The notes under the pieces were generated by a model. That model was not told where the DNA came from, ran no database searches, and was given only the letters and a program-made list of their open reading frames with translations. Positions 26,883-35,965 of a stretch of DNA of 64,000 bases are shown in pieces. Location: the NCBI RefSeq assembly GCF_000092505.1, contig NC_014136.1:1758501-1822500 (forward strand), given 5' to 3'. The translations under genes were made by a program, and so were the position numbers. Origin of the DNA: Leuconostoc kimchii IMSNU 11154. GTDB taxonomy: Bacteria > Bacillota > Bacilli > Lactobacillales > Lactobacillaceae. The first letter of the stretch is position 1. Each line of letters begins with the position of its first letter.

Positions 26883-26902
26883 ATAGATCCAGTATTAAAT
26901 TT

Positions 26903-26925
26903 AACAGCCTTAGGGCTGTTTTTTT
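26903..26925 (+). terminator. Terminator after the BI-1 gene
   Basis: AACAGCC, TTAG loop, GGCTGTT and further T residues. Confidence 0.9.
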
Positions 26926-26955
26926 GTTAAACTAGAGATAGCAAAGGAATATAAA

Positions 26956-29643
26956 ATGACAAAAAAATTACTTTTAATTGATGGCAATTCATTAGCATTT
27001 CGTGCGTTCTATGCTATGTATAATCAACTGGATCGCATGATTTCACATAAGGGGTTGCACACAAATGCGCTTGTAGCTTTTAATAATTTCCTAGATCAAA
27101 TTGTGGATCCAATGCAACCAGATTTGGCGGTTGTTGCTTGGGATGCGGCATCTGGTAAGGAAACTTTTCGTGGCGAATTATTTCCAGAATACAAGGATGG
27201 CCGTTCAAAAACACCATCGGAATTTCAAGAACAATTCCCATACTTACGTGAAATGGTAGCTTTGCACGGATTACGTAACTATGAGCAACCTGGTTTAGAA
27301 GCAGATGATATCATTGGCACTTTTTCAAGAATGGGAGAAAAAGCAGGGTATTCGGTCACAATTATCACAGGTGATCAGGACTTAACTCAATTAGCAACTG
27401 AAAAGGTGACCGTTAATGTTACTAAAAAAGGTGTAACAGAAATTGAGCAATATACACCAAGCTATATTATGGATAAGTTTGGACTAAAGCCATTACAAAT
27501 TATTGAGAAAAAAGCGTTGACTGGTGATACATCAGATAATTATCCAGGTGTGACCAAGGTTGGTGAAAAAACAGCTTTGAAATTACTGACTGAGTATCAC
27601 GATATTGATAATTTATACGCGCATATTGATGATATGAAGCAATCTAAATTGAAAGAAAATCTTATCAAGGATCGTGAAGCAGCCTTCTGCGCACGTCAGT
27701 TGGCAACGATTTTAACCGATGCTACCTTAGAATTGCCTTTAGAAGAAATTGAATATCGGCATATTGATTATGATAAGTTGGTCACGTTTTACGAGGATTT
27801 AGACTTTAAGCAACAATTAGCAAAAATAAAAGCGCTTCAAAAATCTGGCCAAATTATAGGTAGTCAAACGCAAACATCTGTTGAGAAAGCGATTAATGTT
27901 GTTACATTACAGGAAGATAATTTACAAGCAGTTGCGATGCTAGGTAATAAAATAGCATTACATATAGAAATGGCTGGGTCGAATTATCATATTGATGACA
28001 TGATTGGCTTTGTAATAGGCAGTCCGGCGACAGGTTACTATGGCAGTCGCGATGTATCGTTACTACAAAGACCAGAACTTAGATCAGTGATTGAAAATGC
28101 AGCCATTATCAAAAATGTGTTCAACGTCAAAGCGCAATTTGTATTGTTTAAACGTCTTGGCATGACATTAAGAGGCGTTGAATTTGATTTCTTATTAGCT
28201 GCGTATTTACTTGATACAACTGATAATGATAACGAGTTATCGACGTTGGCACAGCGATTTGATTTTTACGTCACACCTGATGAAGATATCTATGGGAAAG
28301 GTGCCAAATATGCTGTACCCGAAGAGACATCACGAGTGCTCGTACATTTAGCGCACAAAGCAGATGTTTTGATGCAACTCGAACAGCCTGCTTTTGCTGC
28401 GTTGCAAGATCATGAACAAACACATCTATATACCGAAATAGAATTACCGCTTGCGCATGTATTGGCTGATATGGAATATCGTGGGATTAAAATTGACCAG
28501 ACACGATTACGTGAGATTGGAACTGATCTTGAGGAACGCATTGATACCATAAAAGAAGCGATATTCATTGAAGCAGGTGAAGTTTTTAATATTAATTCTC
28601 CAAAACAGCTTGGTATTCTCCTGTTTGAGAAAATGGGCTTGCCAGTAATTAAGAAAACAAAAACTGGCTATTCAACCGCTGTAGATGTATTAGAAAAACT
28701 GGCGCCACAGGCACCCATTGTTGATCACATCTTACAGTATCGGCAACTAGCTAAATTGAAATCTACTTATGTTGATGGCTTATTATCAGTTGTACATGAA
28801 AAAGACAGTAAAATTCATACACGATTTTTGCAAACATTAACACAAACTGGGCGGCTGTCATCAATTGACCCTAATTTGCAAAATATTCCGATGCGAACAG
28901 AGGCAGGTCGAAAAATTAGAACAGCATTTGTTCCTAGTCAACCAGACTGGCAAATTTTTGGCGCAGATTATTCACAAATCGAATTGCGTGTTTTAGCACA
29001 TATGACTGGCGATAAAAATATGCAGCAGGCCTTTTTAAATGGTGAAGATATCCACGCAGAAACAGCTCGTGCAGTGTTCGGTCTAGATGATAACGTGCCA
29101 GTAGACCCATTGATGCGGCGGACGGCAAAAGCAGTTAATTTTGGTATTGTTTATGGCATATCTGATTTTGGGTTAGCTAACAATTTAGGTATTTCACGTG
29201 CTGAAGCGAAACGTTTTATCGAGACTTATTTTCAGGAGTTCCCTAAAATTCACGAGTGGATGACTCAAATTAAAGCAAAGGCCCATGAACAAGGGTTCAT
29301 AGAAACAATTGCTAAACGTCGACGATATTTACCAGAAATTGGTTCAAAAAATTTCAATTTGCGAAGTTTTGCAGAACGTACGGCTATGAATTCACCCATA
29401 CAAGGATCTGCAGCAGATATTATTAAAATTGCAATGATTAAAGTGGCTGATGCACTACAAGAAAATGGCATGCAAGCACGTATGCTATTACAGGTGCACG
29501 ATGAACTTATTTTTGAAGCACCTAGCGATGAGATAGCGGAATTATCTGAATTGGTTACGCGTGTGATGGATTCTGCCGTGGTGTTGGATGTACCCATGCT
29601 CGTCGAAAGTCATTCTGGCAACACATGGTATGAAGCAAAATAG
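26956..29643 (+). CDS. polA: DNA polymerase I
   Basis: Repair and Okazaki-fragment polymerase. The 895-aa protein has the N-terminal 5'-3' exonuclease (LLLIDGNSLAFRAFYAM, AWDAASGKETFRGELFPEYK, GLEADDIIGTFS, ITGDQDLTQL, KALTGDTSDNYPGV). The central 3'-5' exonuclease region is degenerate, lacking the DEDY metal ligands, as in Bacillus PolI. The polymerase domain shows motif A FGADYSQIELRVLAH, motif B RRTAKAVNFGIVYGIS and motif C LLQVHDELIFEAP. AAAGGA precedes the ATG. Length is typical for Firmicutes. Confidence 0.96.
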   Translation: MTKKLLLIDGNSLAFRAFYAMYNQLDRMISHKGLHTNALVAFNNFLDQIVDPMQPDLAVVAWDAASGKETFRGELFPEYKDGRSKTPSEFQEQFPYLREMVALHGLRNYEQPGLEADDIIGTFSRMGEKAGYSVTIITGDQDLTQLATEKVTVNVTKKGVTEIEQYTPSYIMDKFGLKPLQIIEKKALTGDTSDNYPGVTKVGEKTALKLLTEYHDIDNLYAHIDDMKQSKLKENLIKDREAAFCARQLATILTDATLELPLEEIEYRHIDYDKLVTFYEDLDFKQQLAKIKALQKSGQIIGSQTQTSVEKAINVVTLQEDNLQAVAMLGNKIALHIEMAGSNYHIDDMIGFVIGSPATGYYGSRDVSLLQRPELRSVIENAAIIKNVFNVKAQFVLFKRLGMTLRGVEFDFLLAAYLLDTTDNDNELSTLAQRFDFYVTPDEDIYGKGAKYAVPEETSRVLVHLAHKADVLMQLEQPAFAALQDHEQTHLYTEIELPLAHVLADMEYRGIKIDQTRLREIGTDLEERIDTIKEAIFIEAGEVFNINSPKQLGILLFEKMGLPVIKKTKTGYSTAVDVLEKLAPQAPIVDHILQYRQLAKLKSTYVDGLLSVVHEKDSKIHTRFLQTLTQTGRLSSIDPNLQNIPMRTEAGRKIRTAFVPSQPDWQIFGADYSQIELRVLAHMTGDKNMQQAFLNGEDIHAETARAVFGLDDNVPVDPLMRRTAKAVNFGIVYGISDFGLANNLGISRAEAKRFIETYFQEFPKIHEWMTQIKAKAHEQGFIETIAKRRRYLPEIGSKNFNLRSFAERTAMNSPIQGSAADIIKIAMIKVADALQENGMQARMLLQVHDELIFEAPSDEIAELSELVTRVMDSAVVLDVPMLVESHSGNTWYEAK

Positions 29644-29677
29644 AAATGCACTAATCTGTTTTTTATTTTAGTATTCA

Positions 29678-29694
29678 TGTCATAAAACCTGACA
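29678..29694 (+). promoter_or_regulatory. GlnR/TnrA box upstream of glnR
   Basis: TGTCA-N7-TGACA fits the TGTNA-N7-TNACA consensus exactly. It lies about 30 bases before a -10 box TAGAAT (29723-29728), so GlnR bound here would overlie or abut the -35. Autoregulation of glnRA by feedback-inhibited glutamine synthetase is the established scheme in Firmicutes. Confidence 0.85.
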
Positions 29695-29754
29695 TATATA
29701 TGCACAACTTTTAAATATCTATTAGAATAAAAGTATGTTAACGGAGGTTGTTAA

Positions 29755-30090
29755 ATGAGCGAACGTGAGCTGAGAAGAAATTTAGCGATTTTACCCATTG
29801 GCACGGTACGTGATCTCACATTGTTAACCGATAGACAAATTCGTTATTATGAGCAAAATGAGCTGATTGATCCAAGCCGTGGTAAAGGTGGACAGCGTCG
29901 ATTTTCTTTAAATGATGTGGATCGGTTACTTGAGATTAGAGATTTTTTAGATGCCGGTGACTCGATAAAGGACATTCAGGAAATTTTTGCAAAACAGCGC
30001 CGGAAGGCAGTTGAAAAACAAGATTCGGAATCAGCATTACGGCGGTCGTTGCAAAAAGAATTTGCTCAAATTGGCCGTTTTAATCGCTAA
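29755..30090 (+). CDS. glnR: MerR-family nitrogen regulator GlnR
   Basis: Represses glnRA and other nitrogen genes when glutamine is plentiful, through contact with feedback-inhibited GlnA. 111 aa: N-terminal winged helix [35 protein letters not shown] (the recognition helix and wing of the MerR fold), then a short coiled coil and the C-terminal tail ([13 protein letters not shown]) that senses GlnA in Bacillus. ACGGAGG precedes the ATG. A perfect GlnR box lies upstream and glnA 49 bases downstream. Confidence 0.93.
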   Translation: MSERELRRNLAILPIGTVRDLTLLTDRQIRYYEQNELIDPSRGKGGQRRFSLNDVDRLLEIRDFLDAGDSIKDIQEIFAKQRRKAVEKQDSESALRRSLQKEFAQIGRFNR

Positions 30091-30139
30091 TTTTAATTGT
30101 AGTTGTTGTCTCACAAGGCTTTATGAAGAAAGGGAAATC

Positions 30140-31486
30140 ATGGCACGAAAGTTATTCACTAAAGAAGAAATCAAGCAACTAGTTATAGACGAAAATGTGG
30201 AATTTATTCGTGTAACATTTACAGATGTTCTTGGTGCAATTAAGAATGTTGAAGTTCCTACATCTCAATTGGACAAATTATTAAACAATAATTTAATGTT
30301 TGATGGTTCATCTATTGAGGGATTTGTTCGTATCAATGAATCTGATATGTATTTATATCCTGATTTATCAACATTCATGATTTTCCCTTGGGCAACAGAT
30401 GGCCATGGTGGTAACGTTGCTCGCCTAATTGCAGATGTTTATACGTCAGACCGCGAACCGTTTGCTGGTGATCCACGTCATGCATTGCGGCATGTCTTGG
30501 AAGAAGCTAAAAATGCAGGATTCTCTGCCTTCAATGTAGGTACGGAGCCAGAATTTTTCTTATTTAAGTTAGATGCCAACGGTAATCCAACGACTGAACT
30601 TAATGATAAGGGTGGTTATTTTGATTTAGCACCGCATGATAAAGGTGAAAATGTTCGTCGTGAGATTGTGTTAACATTAGAAAAAATGGGCTTTGAAATT
30701 GAAGCTGCCCATCATGAAGTTGCCGAAGGCCAACATGAAGTTGACTTCAAGTATGCTTCTGCTTTAGAAGCAGCAGATAATATTCAAACGTTTAAGTTAG
30801 TCGTTAAGACGATTGCCCGTAAAAATGGTTATTACGCAACATTTATGCCAAAGCCAGTATCTGGTATCAATGGCTCAGGTATGCATACAAATATGTCACT
30901 TTTCCGTGATACTGATAATGTTTTTGAAGATAAGTCAGATGAAATGGGATTGTCAAAGACGGCTTACAATTTCTTAGGTGGCATATTAGCTCATGCAACA
31001 GCATTTACAGCACTAGCAAATCCAACTGTTAATTCTTATAAACGACTCACACCAGGATTTGAAGCACCAGTTTATGTTGCATGGTCTGCTTCTAACCGTT
31101 CACCAATGGTACGTGTTCCTGCCTCACGTGGTAAGTCAACACGTTTAGAATTACGTTCAGTTGATCCGACAGCTAATCCTTACACAACTTTGGCAGCAGT
31201 GTTAGCAGCTGGGTTGGATGGCATTAAAAATGAGCTAGAGCCGTTAGCTTCTGTTGATAAAAATATCTATTTAATGGATGAAGACGAACGCACAAAAGCT
31301 GGTATTACTGATTTGCCAGATACATTACTCGCTGCTGTTCGCGAACTTGCGGTAGATGATATGATTGTTTCAGCGATTGGTAATCATATTGCAGATAAGT
31401 TCATCGAAGCTAAAAAAATTGAGTACACTTCTTATCGTCAAGTTGTATCGCAGTGGGAAACTGACGCCTATTTTGAAAACTATTAA
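30140..31486 (+). CDS. glnA: Glutamine synthetase type I-alpha
   Basis: Makes glutamine from glutamate, ammonia and ATP. The 448-aa size and absence of the Tyr adenylylation loop mark the feedback-regulated GSI-alpha form. Motifs: [27 protein letters not shown] (beta-grasp), [22 protein letters not shown] (metal Glu/His), [11 protein letters not shown], and [21 protein letters not shown]. The ATG at 30140 has AAAGGGAAA upstream and gives the standard N-terminus [11 protein letters not shown]; an upstream in-frame ATG at 29987 lies inside glnR. Co-transcribed with glnR and closed by a terminator. Confidence 0.96.
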   Translation: MARKLFTKEEIKQLVIDENVEFIRVTFTDVLGAIKNVEVPTSQLDKLLNNNLMFDGSSIEGFVRINESDMYLYPDLSTFMIFPWATDGHGGNVARLIADVYTSDREPFAGDPRHALRHVLEEAKNAGFSAFNVGTEPEFFLFKLDANGNPTTELNDKGGYFDLAPHDKGENVRREIVLTLEKMGFEIEAAHHEVAEGQHEVDFKYASALEAADNIQTFKLVVKTIARKNGYYATFMPKPVSGINGSGMHTNMSLFRDTDNVFEDKSDEMGLSKTAYNFLGGILAHATAFTALANPTVNSYKRLTPGFEAPVYVAWSASNRSPMVRVPASRGKSTRLELRSVDPTANPYTTLAAVLAAGLDGIKNELEPLASVDKNIYLMDEDERTKAGITDLPDTLLAAVRELAVDDMIVSAIGNHIADKFIEAKKIEYTSYRQVVSQWETDAYFENY

Positions 31487-31519
31487 AACTTGTCTCCTAA
31501 ATATATAACGCACCAAACG

Positions 31520-31546
31520 AAAGCCACGACATTTCGTAGCTTTTTT
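31520..31546 (+). terminator. Terminator after glnA
   Basis: AAAGC-C-ACGA, CATT loop, TCGT-A-GCTTTTTT, with one C-A mismatch in the stem. Confidence 0.8.
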
Positions 31547-31595
31547 GTTATGATAGGGGAAGTGTTTTAGTAAGTTTGAGGAGTGTGATGTTGAT

Positions 31596-32573
31596 ATGAA
31601 GAAAATAACGATTAATTGGCGAAAGGTGCTACTGACAGCCGCCGTTTTTATTGCTAGTACTTGTGTTCAAGTTTTAGCTTTGAATGCATTTCTCATACCT
31701 AATAATGTTTTTTCGGGTGGATTTAATGGTGTCGCACAATTGCTATCGTTGCTGTTTGAATATGTTTTCCACATGAAATTACAGACTGGAACATTTATCA
31801 TGATTTTCAACATTCCAATTGGTATTATTGGTTGGAAATTGATTGGTGGTCGATTTACGATTTTAAGTTTCATCAATTCTATAACTGTTTCAGTCATACA
31901 AATTTTGGCACCTACGGAAGCATTGACAACAGATCCATTATTAGCTTCGTTATTCGGTGGCTTGCTTATAGGTATCTCAATTGGTTTAGCTATGCGTTAT
32001 GGCTTTTCGACAGGTGGCATGGATATTATTGCTATGGTTGTTCAAAAACGTACAGGTAAATCAATTGGTGCATTGATGAATGGTATTAATTTTGTCGTTG
32101 TTATTGTTGCGGGTGCGTTTATAGGATGGCAAAACGCACTGTTCACATTAATTGGTATATATGCTACCGGACGCGCGGTTGATGCGTTATATACAGGGTA
32201 TCAAAAGCTAACAGCATTGATTGTGACTTCTAAAGGTGATGAGGTTGTCGAGGCATTGCATCGCGATCTTATTCGTGGCATTACAATCTTACCTTCTAAA
32301 GGGGCCTATACTAAAAGAGAGTCAGCCACTTTGATGATGGTACTGTCCCGATATGAGTTAGTAGAAATGCAAGAAATTGTCCACAAATCAGATCCTAAAG
32401 CATTTATTAACTTATTGAGTACCGTCAGCGTTTCAGGTGAATTCTTTGATGCGGACCGACAACTGCAAATGCGGCAAGCTGTGTCTGTTCCCAAACTTGA
32501 AACAATTACCGCACAAATAGAAGCAGAGCAACAACTAGAGTCGCAACTGGATAAAATTGAAGATGACAAATAG
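31596..32573 (+). CDS. YitT family (DUF161/DUF2179) membrane protein
   Basis: 325 aa. Five or six membrane helices with the YitT pattern: FLIPNNVFSGGFNGVAQLLS, FNIPIGIIGWKLIGGRFT, SLFGGLLIGISIGLAMRYGFSTGGMDIIAM and KRTGKSIGALMNGINF. A cytosolic DUF2179 domain of beta-alpha-beta type follows (ALHRDLIRGITILPSKGAYTKRES). Homologues may move amino acids or other small molecules, but no substrate is established. GAGGAG precedes the ATG by about 11 bases. A tautomerase gene follows within 20 bases. Confidence 0.9.
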   Translation: MKKITINWRKVLLTAAVFIASTCVQVLALNAFLIPNNVFSGGFNGVAQLLSLLFEYVFHMKLQTGTFIMIFNIPIGIIGWKLIGGRFTILSFINSITVSVIQILAPTEALTTDPLLASLFGGLLIGISIGLAMRYGFSTGGMDIIAMVVQKRTGKSIGALMNGINFVVVIVAGAFIGWQNALFTLIGIYATGRAVDALYTGYQKLTALIVTSKGDEVVEALHRDLIRGITILPSKGAYTKRESATLMMVLSRYELVEMQEIVHKSDPKAFINLLSTVSVSGEFFDADRQLQMRQAVSVPKLETITAQIEAEQQLESQLDKIEDDK

Positions 32574-32593
32574 TCAAAGGAAAAGAGAAAAAT

Positions 32594-32779
32594 ATGCCCA
32601 TTGTACAAGTTGAATTATTAGAAGGCCGAACACACGAACAATTAGCTAAAATGGTAAAAGATATTACTGATGTCATTGTTGAAGACGCCGGTGCCAGCCG
32701 AGAAGCTGTCCATGTGATCCTTCGTGAAATGCCAAAGGACCATTATGCTGTTGGTGGTGTGTTGAAAAGCGATGCGTAA
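32594..32779 (+). CDS. 4-oxalocrotonate tautomerase family protein
   Basis: 61 aa. The family uses its N-terminal Pro (after Met removal) as the catalytic base; here the protein begins MPIVQVELLEGRTHEQLAKMV, and VHVILREMPKDHYAVGG contains the second conserved region with Arg. It functions as a small hexamer; the physiological substrate in lactic acid bacteria is unknown. AAAGGAAAAGAG is its ribosome-binding site. Likely co-transcribed with yitT and ended by a 23-bp hairpin. Confidence 0.9.
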   Translation: MPIVQVELLEGRTHEQLAKMVKDITDVIVEDAGASREAVHVILREMPKDHYAVGGVLKSDA

Positions 32780-32781
32780 AT

Positions 32782-32832
32782 AAGTAAATAAAGAGCCGCT
32801 AACATTAATTGTTAGCGGCTCTTTATTTACTT
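32782..32832. terminator. Bidirectional terminator between tautomerase and scrR
   Basis: A perfect 23-bp stem (32782-32804 / 32810-32832) with a five-base loop, flanked by A and T tracts on both sides; it serves the two convergent genes. Confidence 0.95.
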
Positions 32833-32836
32833 CCTA

Positions 32837-33814
32837 TCATAAAATTGTTGAATCGCGAATTACTAAATGACCATCGATGACAATCCGTTGTGCTTTTGCC
32901 GGTGTATTGTCTCGAACTTTAAGAAATAAGCGATAAAGTGCTTTTCCAGTTTCAAAATAGCTAAATTCAAAACTTGTTAGATTAGGAGATACGGTTTCAC
33001 TGAAAAAAGACTGGCCAAATCCGATGTAACGTGGCTGTTGTTTGAGAGAAAAAGCCGCTTGCATGGCACCAACAACAATACGGTCAGTTGCCCCAATAAC
33101 AAGATCAAATGTTTCATTTGCCATTGCTAATTTTGCAGCCTCCTTGGCATCTGTCATGTTAAAGTCAGTGATGATTTCCTTATGAGGAATGTCTGATAAC
33201 GCTGATTTTATGCCGACAAAACGGTCATGACCAACCGCACGATCTAAACGATCATCGACATTTAAGAGTAAGACATTTCGTGGTGCTAAAGTTTTGAGGT
33301 AGTCACCGACAACATTACCAGCATTGATGTCATTCATGATAATCCGATTGAAGCCTGGTTCATCTTGACCTTGAATAACAGTTGGCAATTCTGAAGCTTC
33401 CAAAATTGATCGGATGTCGTCTGTTAGGTTGGCTGTCAATATGATAAGACCGCTGACATTTTGAGAGTGCAATTTTTCAATGGCAGCCAATTCCCGTGCG
33501 CTATCTTGGTAGACATTGATAATCAAAAAAGTGTCATCTTTATTGAGTTCGTCAAGCCCTCTCAACATATCGGATTGTGCAATAGAATCAAGTCGTGGCA
33601 CAATAACACCAATTGTATGATTTGTTTGTTGTTTTAAACTTTGTGCAAAAGTGTTAGGTGTGTAGTTATATTTTGCCACAATATCATCAATTTTCGCGCG
33701 TGTGTGAACACTAACAGAACCACCATTTAAATAACGCGAAACAGTGCTTTTTGCAACATTGGCTAACGTTGCAATATCATTAATTGTAATCTTTTTATTC
33801 ATACTCTTAATCAT
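32837..33814 (-). CDS. scrR: Sucrose operon repressor, LacI family
   Basis: LacI-type regulator, 325 aa. The N-terminal helix-turn-helix TINDIATLANVAKSTVSRYLNGG and hinge FAQSLKQ are followed by a periplasmic-binding-like sensor domain (IGVIVPRLDS to the C-terminus). It is transcribed away from scrA, across a shared control region, so repression of the sucrose genes with a phosphorylated sugar as inducer is the natural inference. The first ATG (33814) and a second at 33802 both lack a ribosome-binding site; the second gives the usual MNKKITINDIA start. Confidence 0.88.
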   Translation of the reverse strand: MIKSMNKKITINDIATLANVAKSTVSRYLNGGSVSVHTRAKIDDIVAKYNYTPNTFAQSLKQQTNHTIGVIVPRLDSIAQSDMLRGLDELNKDDTFLIINVYQDSARELAAIEKLHSQNVSGLIILTANLTDDIRSILEASELPTVIQGQDEPGFNRIIMNDINAGNVVGDYLKTLAPRNVLLLNVDDRLDRAVGHDRFVGIKSALSDIPHKEIITDFNMTDAKEAAKLAMANETFDLVIGATDRIVVGAMQAAFSLKQQPRYIGFGQSFFSETVSPNLTSFEFSYFETGKALYRLFLKVRDNTPAKAQRIVIDGHLVIRDSTIL

Positions 33815-33864
33815 ATCAGAAAATTAAATTAAACGTTGTCACATAATTGTAATAAATAAAGTAC

Positions 33865-33893
33865 TTGCAAATAGTTATGTAAGCGGTTACAAT
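33865..33893 (+). promoter_or_regulatory. scrA promoter with an overlapping cre site
   Basis: -35 TTGCAA (33865-33870), 17-base spacer, -10 TACAAT (33888-33893). TGTAAGCGGTTACA (33878-33891) fits the CcpA operator consensus TGWAANCGNTNWCA at every position and overlaps the spacer and -10, so CcpA should block RNA polymerase when glucose is present. Confidence 0.88.
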
Positions 33894-33907
33894 AAAAGTG
33901 TAATAAA

Positions 33908-33942
33908 GAACCGGTTCCGTAAAACTCAATGCTGAAACGGAA
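33908..33942 (+). promoter_or_regulatory. Candidate ScrR operators at the scrA start point
   Basis: GAACCGGTTC (33908-33917) is a perfect palindrome of LacI-operator type with a central CCGG, just after the expected start of transcription. TTCCGT (33915-33920) is repeated inverted as ACGGAA (33937-33942). A related TTGAAACGGTTGTA lies before scrK at about 37276-37289. Confidence 0.6.
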
Positions 33943-33977
33943 TATATCTCACTTTTTAGAAGAGTAGGGGAAAGACA

Positions 33978-35954
33978 ATGAAGTATAATGAAGTAGCGAA
34001 GCGCATTGCAAAGACGGTAGATAAGGATAATATTGTTGCTGCAGCTCACTGTGCCACCAGATTACGTTTGGTTGTTAAGGATGTCAACAAAATTGATCAA
34101 GTTGCATTAGATAATGATCCAGATGTTAAAGGCACATTTAACGCTAATGGTCAATATCAAATTATCATTGGTCCTGGTGATGTTGATGGTGTGTATGATG
34201 AATTTGTTAAAATAACGGGTGTTAAACAAGCCACGCCTGATGATTTGAAACAAATTGCCGCAAAGTCGGGTAAGAAAAATCCTTTAATGGATTTAATCAA
34301 AGTCCTATCTGATATATTTGTGCCTTTGATTCCTGCATTGGTTGCCGGTGGTTTGTTGATGGCATTGAATAACATTTTGACAGGTGCCGGAATGTTTGGA
34401 CCAAAGTCACTTGTTCAAATGTTCCCACAGATCACTGGTTTATCAGAAATGGTTAATTTGATGGCATCTGCACCATTTGCCTTTTTGCCTATTTTAATTG
34501 GTATCACAGCTACACGTCGATTTGGCGGTAGTGAGATTCTAGGTGCTGCTGCAGGCATGATGTTAGTTATGCCAAGTTTAATCAATGGTTACGGTGTAGC
34601 TGAAGCTGTTGCTAGTGGTAAAATGCCAACATGGGACTTATTCGGGCTATCAGTTGCTCAGGCTGGTTATCAAGGTCAAGTTTTGCCTGTGATTGGTGTC
34701 GCATTTATACTAGCAACATTGGAAAAGTTCTTCCATAAGCATTTAAAAGGTGCCATTGATTTCACATTTACGCCTATGCTTGCGATGTTGATCACTGGGT
34801 TTGTGACATTCATTGTTGTAGGACCAGTGTTGCGTATTGTGTCAAACGGTATTACAGATGGCTTAACATGGTTGGTAACAACATTTGGGTTTATTGGTTA
34901 TGGTGTGTTTGGTTCATTTTATTCAGCAATTGTGATTACTGGCTTGCATCAAAGTTTTCCGGCAATCGAAACGCAACTGTTGGCTAATATTTCTAAAACA
35001 GGTGGTGACTTTATTTTCCCAATCGCCACGGCTGCTAACGTTGCGCAAGGTGCTGCGACATTTGCTGTCTACTTCTTGGCAAAGGGCAATACAAAGTTAC
35101 GCGCTTTGTCTTCATCAGCCGGTGCTTCGGCTATGTTAGGAATTACAGAACCAGCGTTGTTTGGTGTTAATTTGAAGTATCGCTTCCCTTTCTTCATCGC
35201 ATTGGGGGCATCAGGTATTGCTAGTCTTGTGATGGGACTATTCAAAGTGATGTCATCGTCACTTGGACCAGCCGGCTTGATTGGTTTTATCGCTATTCCT
35301 GCAAACCAGTGGGTTGGTTTCTTCATCGCAGTTATCGTTAGTTTCTCATTATCATTTGTCGCAACTTATGTCTATGGCCGCTCACATATGCCAGCTACTG
35401 ATGAAACCGTTGCGCAAGAAGCAGAGACAACAGAGCCTATTACACATGCCGAGGGTTTTGGAATAGCTGCGCCAGTAGTAGGACAACTTGTTGATATCAA
35501 AACTGTTGGTGATGCTGTCTTTTCGAGTGGTATGATGGGTAAAGGTGTTGCCATTGAACCGACCGATAATAAAATATTCGCACCTGCAGATGGTGAAATT
35601 ACAGTTGCATATGAATCAAAACATGCTTATGGCATCAAGACCACGGATGGTGTTGAAGTGTTAATCCATGTTGGTATTGATACAGTGAATTTGGCAGGGC
35701 AAGGTTTTACTAGTGAAATAACACAAGGACAGCAGGTTAAAAAGGGTCAGTTACTTGGCGCTTTTGACAAACAAATTATTGCAGATGCTGGTTACCCAGT
35801 AACAACAATGGTTATTGTTACAAATACTAATGATTTTAAAAACGTGGCACTGGATGCGACATTTGGAGACACAGTTCAAACTACTGACACTGTGATGACG
35901 GCTGTGCCAGAGGTTGAATCCGGTTCTGAAACTATCGCATCCGCAAATGCTTAA
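33978..35954 (+). CDS. scrA: Sucrose-specific PTS enzyme IIBCA
   Basis: Imports sucrose and phosphorylates it to sucrose-6-phosphate, using phospho-HPr. 658 aa with domains in the order IIB, IIC, IIA. IIB (1-90) has the phospho-Cys in VAAAHCATRLRLVV. IIC (about 105-470) has ten or so membrane helices, the sugar-site GITGLHQSF-like ITGLHQSFPAIE and LGITEPALFGVN. IIA (about 500-640) has PADGEITVAYESKHAYGIKT and VEVLIHVGIDTV with the phospho-His. AGGGGAAAG precedes the ATG. Forms an operon with scrB after 11 bases. Confidence 0.95.
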   Translation: MKYNEVAKRIAKTVDKDNIVAAAHCATRLRLVVKDVNKIDQVALDNDPDVKGTFNANGQYQIIIGPGDVDGVYDEFVKITGVKQATPDDLKQIAAKSGKKNPLMDLIKVLSDIFVPLIPALVAGGLLMALNNILTGAGMFGPKSLVQMFPQITGLSEMVNLMASAPFAFLPILIGITATRRFGGSEILGAAAGMMLVMPSLINGYGVAEAVASGKMPTWDLFGLSVAQAGYQGQVLPVIGVAFILATLEKFFHKHLKGAIDFTFTPMLAMLITGFVTFIVVGPVLRIVSNGITDGLTWLVTTFGFIGYGVFGSFYSAIVITGLHQSFPAIETQLLANISKTGGDFIFPIATAANVAQGAATFAVYFLAKGNTKLRALSSSAGASAMLGITEPALFGVNLKYRFPFFIALGASGIASLVMGLFKVMSSSLGPAGLIGFIAIPANQWVGFFIAVIVSFSLSFVATYVYGRSHMPATDETVAQEAETTEPITHAEGFGIAAPVVGQLVDIKTVGDAVFSSGMMGKGVAIEPTDNKIFAPADGEITVAYESKHAYGIKTTDGVEVLIHVGIDTVNLAGQGFTSEITQGQQVKKGQLLGAFDKQIIADAGYPVTTMVIVTNTNDFKNVALDATFGDTVQTTDTVMTAVPEVESGSETIASANA

Positions 35955-35965
35955 AGGGGAGTTTA

